Shown here piece after piece: positions 1 to 10,981 of a DNA stretch of 38,019 nt. The position numbers were made by a program, and so were the translations under genes. Source of the stretch: Porodaedalea pini (Eukaryota; Basidiomycota; Agaricomycetes; Hymenochaetales; Hymenochaetaceae); the NCBI GenBank assembly GCA_002794775.1, contig NBAY01000157.1:1-38019 (forward strand), in the 5' to 3' direction. The notes below the pieces were generated by a model, which did no database searches, was not told the origin of the DNA, and was given only the letters and a program-made list of their open reading frames with translations. Position 1 is the stretch's first letter. Each line of letters begins with the position of its first letter.

Positions 1-826
1 TGGATCATGACCCGACCATCGTTTGTCACGGTGTCAGACTACTAATGCCACCGTCAGGCATTATCGTACACCCATCTCCGTACTTGTCAGCATTTCAAAT
101 TGTGAGCTCATCCCGCACAGCGATCGTATTTGAACTTGAGTGGCGAATCCCGGTGGGAATGAAGTCCAGGATAGAAAGCCCCCTTGAATGGCGCTCATCT
201 TTCACTAGTCTTGACTTTCATTTCGCGAAGTAGTGGAGTGGCGGAGAACGAGGTCGAAAGTTCAGGCGACGCATGGTGAATCTGTCGATTTCTTCCTTCC
301 CATTGGCGAGTTTATCCGTAACCCGACGCACGTCCTGTAAACTTCTGTATCGACAGGCAATGAGGCATGCAAGAATATAGCTGGCACACCTGACCATGAC
401 AAACAATGATCCATCAATGATCCACGGACTTTTCTTGCCTTCTTTTATTCTCTCATGTTCTTGCTGCGCGAAGCATCACAGCGTTCGCCTACGTCTCGAG
501 GCAAGGACGCTAAAAAAGGTCAGAAGTGAGTAATCAACATCGAATGAGTGCAAGCCCCGGAGGTGATGCGCTCACGACTGTCAAAACTCAACGGCAGTGC
601 TGAGACCCTGGAGATGTAAAATGATCATGAGCTTGAAATTCAGGGAATCTGCTGACAGTGGAGTGTTGACTGGTTACTCAGAACTCTTGGGCCGAGCTCC
701 AACAGGACTCACGATAGATCGTTTGGTTTGATTTTTGGGGAAACCCGGCACGTACCACGCGCAGCGGCAGTCCTGAAAGATGAGGAGGGGCCGCTACCAC
801 TTGCTATTAGTATTAAATAATGAAGA
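1..826. other. Left flank, no gene recognised
   Basis: Only short open frames are present and none resembles a known protein or shows a convincing intron pattern. The stretch from about 711 to 776 can fold through CAGGACT/AGTCCTG words. Nothing else stands out. Confidence 0.5.
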
Positions 827-1671
827 TTACAGCCATTTTCATAAGTCCTGCGACACGTGCATGTCACGTGAAGTGAGCCGCGGCTGAGCCAACATGTTGA
901 AAAATTAGAATGAATGTCTATTTTCTCTGTAAATTCTGTGCAGCACCTGCTCATTAAGTACTCAAAAAAAAGGCATGGTTCTCAGGAGCAGAAATATGTA
1001 AAATAGAGAGCATTATGTTGACTGTGTAGGTGGGTGGAGATCAAACAAGTGCAGCCAGTCTGTTCTCTCACCCATTTCCACCGAGATTCAAAAATTATGG
1101 CTCCCCTACATCTACCTGTAAAATTCTTTTCTGTATCTGTAAATTAAGTATATGACTATACCGACAGCTCCTGCAAGTTTGAAGCCAATCCATGCAGTAT
1201 TCATGGTGCAGCAGCAAGGTTTGTGTTCCACTCTTGTTCATGCTGCAAGGATGGAAAGAGCTCAAAGTGGAACACAAACCTTGCTGCTGCACCATGAATA
1301 CTGCATGGATTGGCTTCAAACTTGCAGGAGCTGTCGGTATAGTCATATACTTAATTTACAGATACAGAAAAGAATTTTACAGGTAGATGTAGGGGAGCCA
1401 TAATTTTTGAATCTCGGTGGAAATGGGTGAGAGAACAGACTGGCTGCACTTGTTTGATCTCCACCCACCTACACAGTCAACATAATGCTCTCTATTTTAC
1501 ATATTTCTGCTCCTGAGAACCATGCCTTTTTTTTGAGTACTTAATGAGCAGGTGCTGCACAGAATTTACAGAGAAAATAGACATTCATTCTAATTTTTCA
1601 ACATGTTGGCTCAGCTGCGGCTCACTTCACGTGACATGCACGTGTCGCAGGACTTATGAAAATGGCTGTAA
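827..1671. repeat. Near-perfect long inverted repeat (406-bp arms, 33-bp spacer)
   Basis: The left arm (827-1232) is the reverse complement of the right arm (1266-1671), around a 33-bp spacer (1233-1265). Paired positions always sum to 2498, so there is no indel. I saw one mismatch, G882 against T1616. The same short peptides can therefore be read outward from both arms; they are by-products of the symmetry and not genes. No flanking target duplication is visible. It could be a foldback element, an inverted duplication or an assembly fold-back. If transcribed it would form one long hairpin RNA. Confidence 0.95.
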
Positions 1672-1902
1672 CTCGCCTCAAGAAATGGGCTTTGTGTCAG
1701 TCAGTCTGAGGCATAGGAAGCTCTCGAGAGCCACGAGTTCTCACATCCCAAATTCCTAGCAGATCTTGGGGATATGACTTTTGATTCGAGCCCAAGCCGG
1801 GTATGCCAAGAAGAATCTGTTCCCTGAGGAGAGTCTTCAGCAAGTTGCTGCCGCTTGTGAGTCAGTTTTGTCGCATGGCCCGGGGATACACACAGTGACA
1901 GT

Positions 1903-1920
1903 ACTATGGTTGGTAGCGGC
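1903..1920 (+). repeat. Left terminal inverted repeat of the DNA transposon
   Basis: These 18 bp match the reverse complement of 16123-16140 exactly. If one indel is allowed, the match extends outward to CAG on both sides. No target duplication is apparent. Confidence 0.6.
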
Positions 1921-2182
1921 TAAAGCCAACAACTGAGATCGCATGAATTCCCATCTCTATCTAGTCACTCAATACACTTTATTTAGCCCCAAAACTGCAC
2001 ATACACATAGCTACAGTGCATAGCAGCAGAACTTGTTGATCAGATTATTTTTTTTCTAATGTTTCAAAAAATTTGGTACCCAAGTTTGTTACAAATATTA
2101 AAATAATTAAAAAATCATTTTATTTTATTATGCAATCAGTCCATAAAAGGGAATTTACACAAGATCGGCATTGATAATACTA

Positions 2183-2213
2183 GTAAGGTAGGCGAAATCC
2201 ATACTCTACCACT
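2183..2213 (+). repeat. Subterminal inverted repeat, left copy
   Basis: The 31 bp are complementary to 15308-15338 with one mismatch. The copy lies 280 bp inside the left end. Its partner is 802 bp inside the right end, so the right side seems to have gained about 0.5 kb. Confidence 0.75.
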
Positions 2214-2370
2214 TGTGACAAGCCATGACAATCACGTGTTTGGTCTTGCCGCATTGTCAGTCAGATTCACTGATTTTATGACCTCAATAAGGTAGAGGAA
2301 AATTAAACTCAACAAGCTTGTCACATCAATGTCACAAACTTAAACTTTATTTCACTTCCCCATTAGGAAG

Positions 2371-2432
2371 GACCCTAGCAGCAAAAATCGTGAGGTCAAA
2401 AAATTTTTTTGGGGGGGGACTGCCAGAATGCT
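2371..2432 (+). repeat. Imperfect direct repeat, left copy
   Basis: This segment resembles 14627-14672 in the same orientation. Shared words are GCAAAAATC, GAGGTCAAAA and CAGAATGCT; the left copy carries a run of eight or more G. It may be a duplicated internal piece of the transposon. Confidence 0.5.
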
Positions 2433-2433
2433 A

Positions 2434-3833
2434 AAGTACAGTGTAGATTATATGCCGGTGTAGTGCTCGATTCACGCTTAGGCATCAGCCATCCCAGCAT
2501 ACCACCTGCTTTATTTATTATTATATACAGATATGAACCCCATAAACATGGTCAAGCACTTTGTTTCATCACTGTCTATCTTACACTTTGCATTTCACAC
2601 ACTTGAATGGTCACACTCGCCCATTTGAGCATCGATATACCTTTGAAGCTCTCATATTATCCCTTAGTAACCTCATAAATACATTTGAATACTTTTATAC
2701 ACCCATTCTAACACTCATACCACTTCCTATTCACACTCGAACACTTCGTTTCTTTTATATTCATTCCATATCCCACTATATATGTGCTCAAGCACTCTTT
2801 CCACTTCATATTCACTCATTCGAATGCTTGTAGCACAGCCAGATCATGCGTTTGGGGACAGGGAAAGCATGGTATTTGAGCATGGGTCACTCGAATGGGC
2901 CTTGGGCCGTCGACGGTCAATGTATCATGCTCGAACAACTGGATTCTGTCATTCCCTGGGTTCTCCATGCGGTTCGAGCATTATTTATCATCGTCTATCA
3001 CTCCCATGATGTGCATTCGTCACCATCACGCCCTTGGGGATGTTCAGGGACATTCGAACGGAGTTGTTTGGAGCACACATGATAAGTTTCTTGGTTTCAT
3101 TGGTCTCTTTGTTGATGTCGAACCATTATTCCCCTTTGAGTCTGTAATTTATCATGTTCTCGAGTCATTCCATCCCTAACACATGAGTATTCTGACTCGA
3201 TCGTGCACTGCACACACTCTCCTACCTCCGTATGTATGCTCGACTTCGGTACCAAGCTTATTTTGCCTACAGTATAAATAGTGCACACCTTTGTACTTGT
3301 TCTGCAGAGGGAATACAGCCCCCCCCAGTTCACTCCACAATACACATTTCAAGTCCCATAAGTCATCTGCACCTTCAGATCATCTCTACTCAGCTCTATC
3401 AAACCTCCTTGACCACTTGAACAGTGCATTCAATTCAGTACATATGCTCAAAGTTGATATTCCAAGCCTTCGAGCCCCAGACACACCCAACAGGGTACCA
3501 TAACTGTGTATCCCTATCACCCTACACATTTGTTATCTGCTAAGGAGCCACTCGAGTGTGTTGGAACATGTACAAGGGCATTCGAGCATGTTTTCGAGCC
3601 TGTTTGAATGCTCGACAAGCATCATCCGGAGATGCAAACCACTCAAGGAAGATTGACATAGCCCCGCACCTACCTCAACTTCAGATTTCAATCGTTCAAG
3701 TCATGGAGTCTGCATTGGGAGTTCAATTCTAACAGGTTCGAGCACTTTGGCAAAGCCTCTGGACCAGTGGAGCCACCGTTTTGAATGTTCAATCACTCTG
3801 TTTCTATTTGGTTGTCCCTCCTCAACAATCGAG
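2434..3833. other. Gene-free tract dense in TTCGAGCA/TGCTCGAA-like words
   Basis: No protein is recognisable in about 1.4 kb downstream of the transposase. The tract is full of short variants of CATTCGAGCAT and GCTCGAATG in both orientations, for example near 2815, 2890, 3050, 3580 and 3735, without a fixed period. It lies between the left end and the 3' end of the transposase gene, where some DNA transposons carry transposase-binding subterminal repeats. That role is inference. Confidence 0.45.
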
Positions 3834-5640
3834 TCACCACAGTCTCCCTTGGGAAGAATATAGATTTGCCCTTGAGTTGACTGCACAGTCCACAAAAGAG
3901 TCTGCATTGTGATAACTGGCAGCAGCCATCTCAGTTAAAATCCTTTCATTTAAGACCCTGTGACCATGATAGTGCCTATTGACCCACTGAGCTTGAACAC
4001 CATTCAGTCCTTTACGATATGCATCCATAAACTGAGCTGATCTGTCTGAAAATCTGATATCTTTGTAAAATATTAGCACAGTGGGCAATGTAAAAAAATA
4101 TAAAATATACCTTTTGAAAAGCTCTAAAGGAATAGAATCCAGACTTAACTTGACATTCTCCTCCATCTCCTTTTCATTAGATGTGTGAGGTAACATGCAA
4201 TAATAGTACTTTGCCTTTCCCCAACATTGCTCAATGAAATTTGGGATAAAAAATGATCTCGTGTCCACAGCTCTCGATGTACTCCTCAAGTGCAGACTTC
4301 TGGTTGCAGAAATCTGGCTGGTTGAAAAGAATGCATCAGCAGCAGCATGATGCAGCTTCACTAGTGTCTTTGCATTTGAAATCCTTGCATTGAGCTCGTT
4401 TTCCCTGCACATTAATACCATGTTCAGTCAGGATTTGAGCCATGCCTTTGAATTCCTCTGGGTGATGTGGATGATCCTGTGAAAAATAGAGTGGTTGAGG
4501 AGTACCATCTGGAAGTTGGCCTGGACACATACCACCTTGTGGTGCACATTCTCCTTTCTAGCAAGGTCCCTTAGGCATGTAGCAAGCAGAAAGAGCATTG
4601 TCTGCATACTTCTGATGAGTGGTCACATTATCAAAAGCAAAAAGTCCAACTGAGCCTGGAAAGTGCTCCTCAAAAATATCAACAGCAGTTTTGACTTGCC
4701 CTATGATATTTTCATGCCCAAAATATCCTTTGTGGTTCTTGCCAGCTTTGAAAATGACATGAGCTTCACGAGAACTAAGCAAGAAATGTGAGAAATGGGA
4801 TGGATGGAACTGATCTCATAAGCACATACCCATCAGGAGATTTGAGCCATCCAGTTTCAGGAGTACAGAAATCTGAGATCATGATAGATGTCTCTTCACC
4901 CTTTGGCCATGGCTTTGCTGTCTGATCACAATGGGTCCAATGTAGGTCATGTTGGTCATTTACATAGAAAGTAGATTCATCATGAGTCACAAGAATGATT
5001 TGACTGTCATTTGAATTGGTTGTGCTCCCAAATGCCATCCTCTTTTTGAGTTCTGCCCAGAGGGGCAGAAATATGTTCTGGCAATAATGCACAACATCCT
5101 CCCTCTCATGGCCATCAACATACATCCTCTTGTGTGTCCGCCCATACCAGTAATTCATGACATTCAGCCATGTCATGGCTGTATGCAAACTCACAGGCTT
5201 AGAGCGACTGAGTTGAGCAAGCAATTCAGGCTGGTTCAAATAGTCCTGGATGTCTTTGGGACCTAGGTACTGCTTTTGAAGGCTTTGAAGGTACATGTTA
5301 ATTTCCAAAGCAAAATCTTCATCATGTATGATTGATTTCTTCCAGGTTTTATACATATTCACAGGTAGGAAGTGGTGGTCTTGTAGATGTTTCCATGCCT
5401 AAAGATGAACATTTTGTGCTAAGTGAACACCATGACCTGCCACAGTAGCTGCTGTGAACACCGAGGCCTCAATCCAGCTAAACTCCTTATAGATCACATA
5501 TGCCCAAAGAAAGACCAGCATAGTAGTAACACGACCATGAAACAGAAGGTCAAGTGTCTAGTCTCTTGAAATACAGTCCAGTTGCCATATTGCTTTGAGG
5601 AGTTTGGGATCATCTCAATCAGGAGCATGGAATTTGGTGA
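3834..5640 (-). pseudogene. DDE transposase, catalytic C-terminal part (broken)
   Basis: This is the catalytic part of the basidiomycete DDE transposase, which would cut and rejoin transposon ends in the nucleus. In order on the minus strand: a helical region (about 5560-5400), a stretch ending in GHEREDVV (about 5100), VTHDEST with the first Asp (near 4980), FDNVTTH with the second Asp (4630-4632), LPDGTPQPLY (about 4515), and NFIEQCWG with the Glu (near 4230), then FMDAYRKGL and the YHGHR tail. Two introns fit the frame, 4775-4829 and 4054-4110. The coding sequence is broken by an in-frame TAG near 5400, a stop and frame change near 4560, and a frame change near 4420-4330. All three catalytic residues survive, but no continuous protein can be made. 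Confidence 0.85.
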
Positions 5641-5841
5641 GCTCATGCTTTTCAGTGTCTTGTACTGCAGTCATTACTGGTATAACATGTGCACCAGGTG
5701 AAATAGCACTCTTGCCATCTCTCATGCTCGTGACATGCTGTGCTTTGCAGTCCTGCACTTCTATACCTATGAGTAGACACTCATTGTCCTCATCTTCCTC
5801 ATCTTCCTCCTCTTCACCCTCCCCTTGCAGTGATGAGTGCC
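5641..5841 (-). pseudogene. Transposase acidic linker, left of the retrotransposon insertion
   Basis: On the minus strand this reads open from the insertion site to about 5627. It encodes an acidic run of Glu and Asp (5786-5826) and then a neutral segment ending in TKFHAPD before a stop. With the retrotransposon and one TATGG copy removed, the frame joins directly to the segment at 12155-12816. The retrotransposon therefore landed in coding sequence. Confidence 0.65.
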
Positions 5842-5846
5842 TATGG
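5842..5846. repeat. Target-site duplication TATGG, left copy
   Basis: It is identical to 12150-12154 and abuts the terminal TGTTAGG of the LTR. A 5-bp duplication is typical of Ty3/gypsy integration. Confidence 0.95.
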
Positions 5847-6305
5847 TGTTAGGCGGAAGTCTGGGTGGAACTCAGACTAGGCAACCTCAACGTGCGACAC
5901 CTGACGGTGACGCGAACATTGTCTGGGACGGGCTGTATCTCGAACACAAAGTTCGGGCAGCGGGTTTACTCAGACTGGACGACGTGGAGGTAAGAGGATT
6001 AATACAAATCTAACTAATACAAGGGGAGGGCGGGTCTCACCTGGACGATGTGGAGGTAAGAGGAAAAGCAGAACAGGGGGCTTCTGTGATTCCACCTTCC
6101 TCTATATAGCGTCGTCTGCGGGACTGCATTATCTAAGTACTGTATAGTTTACATAACTAGGAATGGAACGAATGAAGGTTGGGTCGTACTAAGTGAGTGT
6201 GGGAAGTGATTGAAAAGACAATTAAATATAATGAAAAGGAGCGGTAAAAAGAAAAGAAATGATAAAAGGAAAATAAAAGACAGGGTGAAAGTTCAAGTCC
6301 TAACA
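5847..6305 (-). repeat. 3' LTR
   Basis: The 459-bp LTR is identical in length to its partner and differs from it at 5897, 5948, 6049, 6087, 6117 and 6153. At each site this copy has the T or A state of a C:G to T:A change. It contains an internal repeat of CTGGACGAYGTGGAGGTAAG spaced about 64 bp. Confidence 0.95.
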
Positions 6306-6308
6306 TTA

Positions 6309-6318
6309 CCCTCCCCTC
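6309..6318 (-). other. Polypurine tract
   Basis: Read on the minus strand this is GAGGGGAGGG, three bases before the 3' LTR. It is where the plus-strand DNA primer of an LTR retrotransposon is expected. Confidence 0.8.
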
Positions 6319-6410
6319 AAGGCTGGGCGTCCCGACCAGCCATGATCGTGGTCGACTGGTTCGGTGTCGACAAAGCGTGGGCGAAGTCGTTGGCGAGGAA
6401 TGTTGAGCTT

Positions 6411-7600
6411 TCAAGGGGTGCCAGGGTGTTTTTGATAGAATTCAGCGATCGCCTCCTTTGTGTTCTCGCCAAAGTCCATCTCGGGCTGCCAAGTTGGTTC
6501 GTTGTAGCCCACCCACTTGATGAGGTATTGAAGCTTCCCTCGGTGCAGACACGAGTCTAGGACTTCCTCGATCTTGTACTCCTCCTCGTTGTCAACGATG
6601 TCAGGCGGCGGCGGTGCCGGTTGTTTCTGGCTCTCGAAGGATGGTTCAATGGCGGGTTTTAGCAGGGCCTTGTTGAAGACCGGGTGGACCTTCTTCCAGC
6701 GCTTGGGGAGCTTGAGTTTGTACGTGCTAGCTCCCACCTTGTCAACGATTTCGAAGGGACCATACCATTTGTCAGCGAGTTTCTTTGTTGGCGAGTCCGT
6801 GCTGATGTTACGACCGTCAAGGAAAACCTTGTCTCCAGCCTTGTACTCCACCGTAGTCCCTGCCGTCCGGTCTGGTAGTGCTTCATGTCGTCCGCTGCCT
6901 TGACCAAGTTGTCCTTCGCAGTGCGATGAGTCTCCTTGATGTGCTTCGTGAATTCTTCTGCCGACATGTTGGTAGACTGAGGTTCGTGTTGTGTCAAAGC
7001 TTAAGGGGTGACGTCCTGTGTTCACATAGAAGGGGGACATTTTCATCGCCGAGTGTTCGCAGTTGTTGTATGCGAACTCCGTGAGGGGGAGCCAATCCTT
7101 CCAGTCTGATTGACGATGGTTGACAAAGAGTAGAAGATACTGTTTGAGCTCTTGGTTAACGCGTTCCGTTTGACCATCCGTCTGTGGGTGATACGCCATT
7201 GACGGGTTGCCTTTGATGTGCAGGAGTTTGTACAGCTCCTTCATCATCGAAGCGTCAAACTGCGTGCCTCAGTCATGGATGATCTTCTTCAGTAAGCCAT
7301 GGAGGCGGAAGACGTGGTCGTGGTACAGCTGGGCCATGCCCTCCGCCGACAACTTCGTCGTCGTCGGGATCGTGTGTATCTGTTTCGAGAACCTATCAAT
7401 GAAGACGCAGATTGCGTTATGTCCCTTGGAGTCCAGGAGCTCTCCAATGAGGTCGACCGTGACAATTTCCCAGGGGCCTTCGGGGACTGCGTTTGGGTGG
7501 AGTGGCCTTGATCTCGACGCCCTCAGAGCCTTTGTTCGCTGACAGTGATTACACCCTCGGACATATGCTCAGACGTCGAGAACATCGACGTCCACCAGAA
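6411..7600 (-). pseudogene. Integrase and C-terminal chromodomain of the retrotransposon
   Basis: The integrase core reads IVTVDLIGELL (first Asp, near 7460), IIHD followed by a TGA and then GTQFD (second Asp, near 7273), and PQTDGQTERVNQELK (Glu, near 7180-7140). The TGA at 7269-7271 replaces a codon that is normally Arg. After the core come a GDKVFLD-type integrase C-terminal domain and a chromodomain (about 6590-6415) with YLIKWVGY and TWQP. The chromodomain would guide integration to particular chromatin. The open frame 6411-7247 begins after the nonsense codon; the upstream part is in another frame. Confidence 0.9.
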
Positions 7601-7603
7601 GTC

Positions 7604-8227
7604 TCAACGGACAAGCTCCACCATTTTTGACGCTCCTGGGTGTCCCGCCAGAACCGAGTCGTGACATTCCCGCAATACGGCCTCCTTCATTGACGACGGC
7701 ACATACACTTTGCCTTTCATGCGCCACAACCCGTTGACCTCTGTCATCCCCGTCGGCCTCTCCGACTCGTGTTGCGCCCTCTGCACTTCACCCACTCTGT
7801 TCAACACCTCATCACGCGACGTCCTCACCACCCCATGATTCAGCCACTTGTCCTTGATGAACACGACACCATCGTTGTCATACTTGCCCTCATCATAGCC
7901 CACCTTGCACGACAGTAAGTCCGCCTTGCCCATTGTCTTCCCTGACTTGTGTTCGAGGTGGAAGTTGAATTCCTCGAGCTCTGTCCGCCAGCGAGCTTGT
8001 CGATAGCTTAGCTTTTGTGCCGACCTGAAGTAGGTAAGGTTAGTGTGATTGGACCAGATCTCGATGGGATGACGGGTGCCGAGGAGGTATTGCCTCCACT
8101 CCTTGAGTGCCGAAACGATCGCGAGCATCTCCTTGTCGTAGATCTCGTAATTTCGTTCTGCAGGTAGGAGCGCTTCTGACCTGTAGGTGACTACCCTCCA
8201 CTTGCCTTCCTGCTTTTGCAACAACAC
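7604..8227 (-). pseudogene. RNase H domain and integrase zinc-binding start
   Basis: This 207-aa open frame has the RNase H segment RNYEIYDKEMLAIVSALKEW followed by IEIWSNHTNL and the KSGKTMGKAD region, then the start of the integrase HHCC region (RECHDS...GHPGASK). In most gypsy elements the motif is WSDH. Here the Asp is Asn (codon 8048-8050), which should cripple RNase H. The RT part upstream is in other frames. Confidence 0.9.
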
Positions 8228-9399
8228 TCCTCCAAGAGCAAAGTTTGATGAGTCCGCTTTGACGCGAAAAGGGCCCTCATCGTTCGCAATGGCCAGAACT
8301 GGAGGTGAGCAGAGACGTCATCTCAACTCCTCGAACGCCTCCTGCTGTTCGGTCTCCCATACCCAGTCCTTCTTTCCCATCAGCGACGTCAGCGGATGGA
8401 CTACCTTGCTGTAGTCCTTGATGAACCGTTGCAGCCAGTTGCCCATACCGAGGAATTGTTGCAGCTGTTTGACGTTTCGTGGGATGGGCCAGTCTGCGAT
8501 TGCTTCTGTCTTTGCCGGGTCCGCTTTGATCTCGCCATTGCTGACAATGTGAGCCGAGGTACTTCACCACTTTGGCATCGAACTCGCACTTCTCTGGTTT
8601 CAGGTATAAGCCGTTCTCTCACAGGATCTGAAGGACGCGTCTCAACGTCTCGATATGTTCCTCGAGAGTTTGCGAGAGAATCAGTATGTTGTCGAGGTAG
8701 ACGATGATCAGGTTGTCGTAGATCAGTCCCTTGAAGATGTGGTTGACAAAAGCTTGGAACGTTGCTGGTGCGTTGCAAAGACCAAAGAACATTACTGTCG
8801 GTTCAAAGAGGCCCATATTCATGCGAAATGCTGCCTTCCACTCATCGCCTTCACGGATCCGGATGTTGTAGTATCCCCAGCGAAGGTCAAGCTTAGTGAT
8901 GTACTTCGCTTTCTTGACCTTGTCAACGAGTTCATCGATGAGAGGGAGGGGATACTTGTTCTTGATCGTACCGTCATTGAGCTTACAGTAATCCTGGATC
9001 GGGCGTAGCGATTTGTCGGCCTTCTTGATGAAGAAGAAAGGCGACCATAGGCGATATAGACCTTCAGATGCGACCAGACTTCAAGTTCTCGTCTAGGAAG
9101 TCCTTGAGCGACTGCTGCTCTGTTGGCGTGAGCGGGTAGATTTTGCAGTCACTGGGCTTGAAGTCGGGTTTCAGATCAATGACGTGGTCCCATGGTCGGT
9201 GTTCAGGCAACTTCTCGAACCCCTTCTCCAAGAATACGTCGGCGTAGTCATTGAGGTATGCGGGCCAGGATGCTTTGTCCATTCACACCTCTCTCACCCT
9301 CCTCATCTCCTTCACGTCCTCCTTCTCGATCATGCACTCCTCCGGGCAACGGGTGAATTCAATCAAACCCGCCTTCCAGTTGACCTCTGGGTTGTGACG
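8228..9399 (-). pseudogene. Reverse transcriptase domain, frame-broken, YLDN active site
   Basis: The domain starts with EHRPWDHVIDLKPDF (9282-9064) and continues in shifted frames. It reaches a 67-codon open piece (8619-8822) with [12 protein letters not shown] and the active site YLDN. The family has YxDD; the second Asp (codon 8688-8690) is Asn, so polymerase activity should be lost. The thumb and connection (8230-8600) are also frame-broken. The pieces belong to one pol gene running leftward on the minus strand between protease and RNase H. Confidence 0.9.
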
Positions 9400-9768
9400 T
9401 CAAAGCCAATCGTAACCAAGGAAGATGTTTGACGATGCCAGCGATGTCACCGCAAGGACAATCCTCTCCCTGTGGGGCCCAATCATAAGCTCGATGTCGA
9501 CGTATTCTTCGATCAACCCGGCTTCATTGTGCGTGCCGTCAGCATTGAGCACTGCGAGGGGCCGAATGTATCGTTTGGTCTCCAACCCGTATCGTTCGAC
9601 GAACCTCACATCGATGCATGATCCTGTGCATCCCGAATCCACGAGGGCATGCGCATCCACCTCTCTCGTCTCACCCGCTACGCTGTGTCCGACGTTCAGG
9701 AGGAGGTCCAGCTGGCGTCCGCCAGTTCCCCTCATGAACAACTTCTCTTCGACGTCTTCTTCATTCAC
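9400..9768 (-). pseudogene. Retropepsin-type protease domain
   Basis: The 122-aa open frame has the aspartic protease signature ALVDSGCTGS with catalytic Asp, and the C-terminal IFLGYDWL usual for gypsy proteases. It would cleave the Gag-Pol polyprotein in the virus-like particle. It lies between gag and RT. This domain itself looks undamaged, but it is cut off from its neighbours by frame changes. Confidence 0.9.
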
Positions 9769-9899
9769 ACCAGTAGGGTTTTCATAGTTGGAAAAGTCAT
9801 CGACGCCGTTTGCATCTAGATATTGTACAGGCGGTTGACTATATTTTAACGGATCTGAACTAAAAACCCTTGGAATTTCTTGGTCAGTCGCCCCGGTGG

Positions 9900-10981
9900 C
9901 TACGCCTGACCACTCGCAAAACCCTGCGAGTTGACGACCTCTTCATCATCACCTTCCTCCTCCACATAGTCCTCCACCGTCGACCTCCGAGTGTCTACGA
10001 CTTCCTCGAATGCCGATTCCTTCATTGCCCCTAGTTCGTCAGCGAGGAGGCGACGTTCGCCGGGTGCCATCATCTGCAGCATACGCTGCACAATTGTCTT
10101 CCCTTGCGGGCACGCGTCCTTGAAGTGACCGAGCTGGCCACATATCCAGCACGCGCGTCGGCGTTGCGCCTCATTCATGGAGACGTCCATCGGCTGGCCA
10201 GCTCCTCCGAACGTGACGCCTGTCGCATCGCGTTTGTCAACATGGGGGGCAGCCACCTGGCGACGAGCTGGGGGTCCATGCTGCTGCTGCGGGCGTGGAG
10301 GGGGTGGGAAGGCGCGGCCTCGTTGGATGGCGCGAATCTGTTGCTTGCCCCGGTCAATTTCGATCGCTTTCTTTTTCCAGTCTTCATACGTTGTCGGGAC
10401 TGGCGTCGACCGTAGTACCCCTCTCACCACTTCGATGTTCATTGCCCGCTTCAGTCGATCACAGATGATGCTGTCGTCCGTTAAACCCGCTCTTGTGATG
10501 ACGACATCGAGATCCTGGAAGAACTCATCGGCGGTAAGGTCCTTCTGAACCTTGGTCCGGAATTTCGCCAGCGCCTTTTCCTTCCGGTTCGGATCGTCGA
10601 ACGAGGCATCCAGGCGCTCTTGGAATCTTGTCCAGCTGTCGGTGAAGGTTACGATGCCGGCCGTCGTTGATTCCTCTACGTAATTCTGCGCCCACGTTGC
10701 TGCATTACCGCCCTTCAAGTAGGAGAGCGCAACGTAGATTTTGCTTTCCGACGTGGGGTATCTGTTTGGGTTGGCTGAGACGAAGAGGAGGACCTCGCGC
10801 TTGAAGTCTAGATAGTCGTCGCCGCCAGTGAATTCACGTGGCCGGGCGACGTCGATGTTGGGGGTCGGGGGTTAGCTGCCGCGACCGGTGCCGGGGCGTT
10901 ATTCGCCTGATGGGCAAAGGCATTTGCGACGATGGCCGTGATCTGCACCATCTGATGTTGGCTGAAACCTTCTGCTGACAT
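9900..10981 (-). pseudogene. Gag with CCHC zinc knuckle, frame change in N-terminal part
   Basis: The open frame 9900-10718 encodes capsid-like sequence (TWAQNYVEE, DSWTRFQERLDASF, ADEFFQDLD) and a zinc knuckle C-W-I-C-X4-H-X4-C (CWICGQLGHFKDAC). An acidic C-terminus follows. Capsid coding extends upstream (REFTGGDDYLDFKREVLLF, about 10840-10790), but there is a frame change near 10850-10870 in a C-rich run. A possible start is the ATG at 10979-10981. Gag would assemble the particle that packages the RNA. Confidence 0.85.

Noticed and set aside
1095..1403. Two overlapping ORFs on opposite strands with identical first 28 residues
   Set aside because: They are mirror readings of the palindrome arms, with no protein resemblance or gene signals.
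709..1759. ORFs beginning MSRCCTEFTEKIDIHSNF on both outer arms
   Set aside because: Same palindrome symmetry; not independent genes.
1890..1902. Target duplication for the DNA transposon
   Set aside because: The left flank (GTGACAGT) and right flank (CTGCCATTG) share no convincing direct repeat at any end definition I tried.
790..1920. MITE delimited by GCCGCTACCA (790-799) and its complement (1911-1920) around the palindrome
   Set aside because: Only 10 bp match, the palindrome is not centred between them, and no target duplication is seen.
6574..6903. Plus-strand ORFs across the integrase and chromodomain region
   Set aside because: They run antisense to recognisable pol sequence and show no homology of their own.
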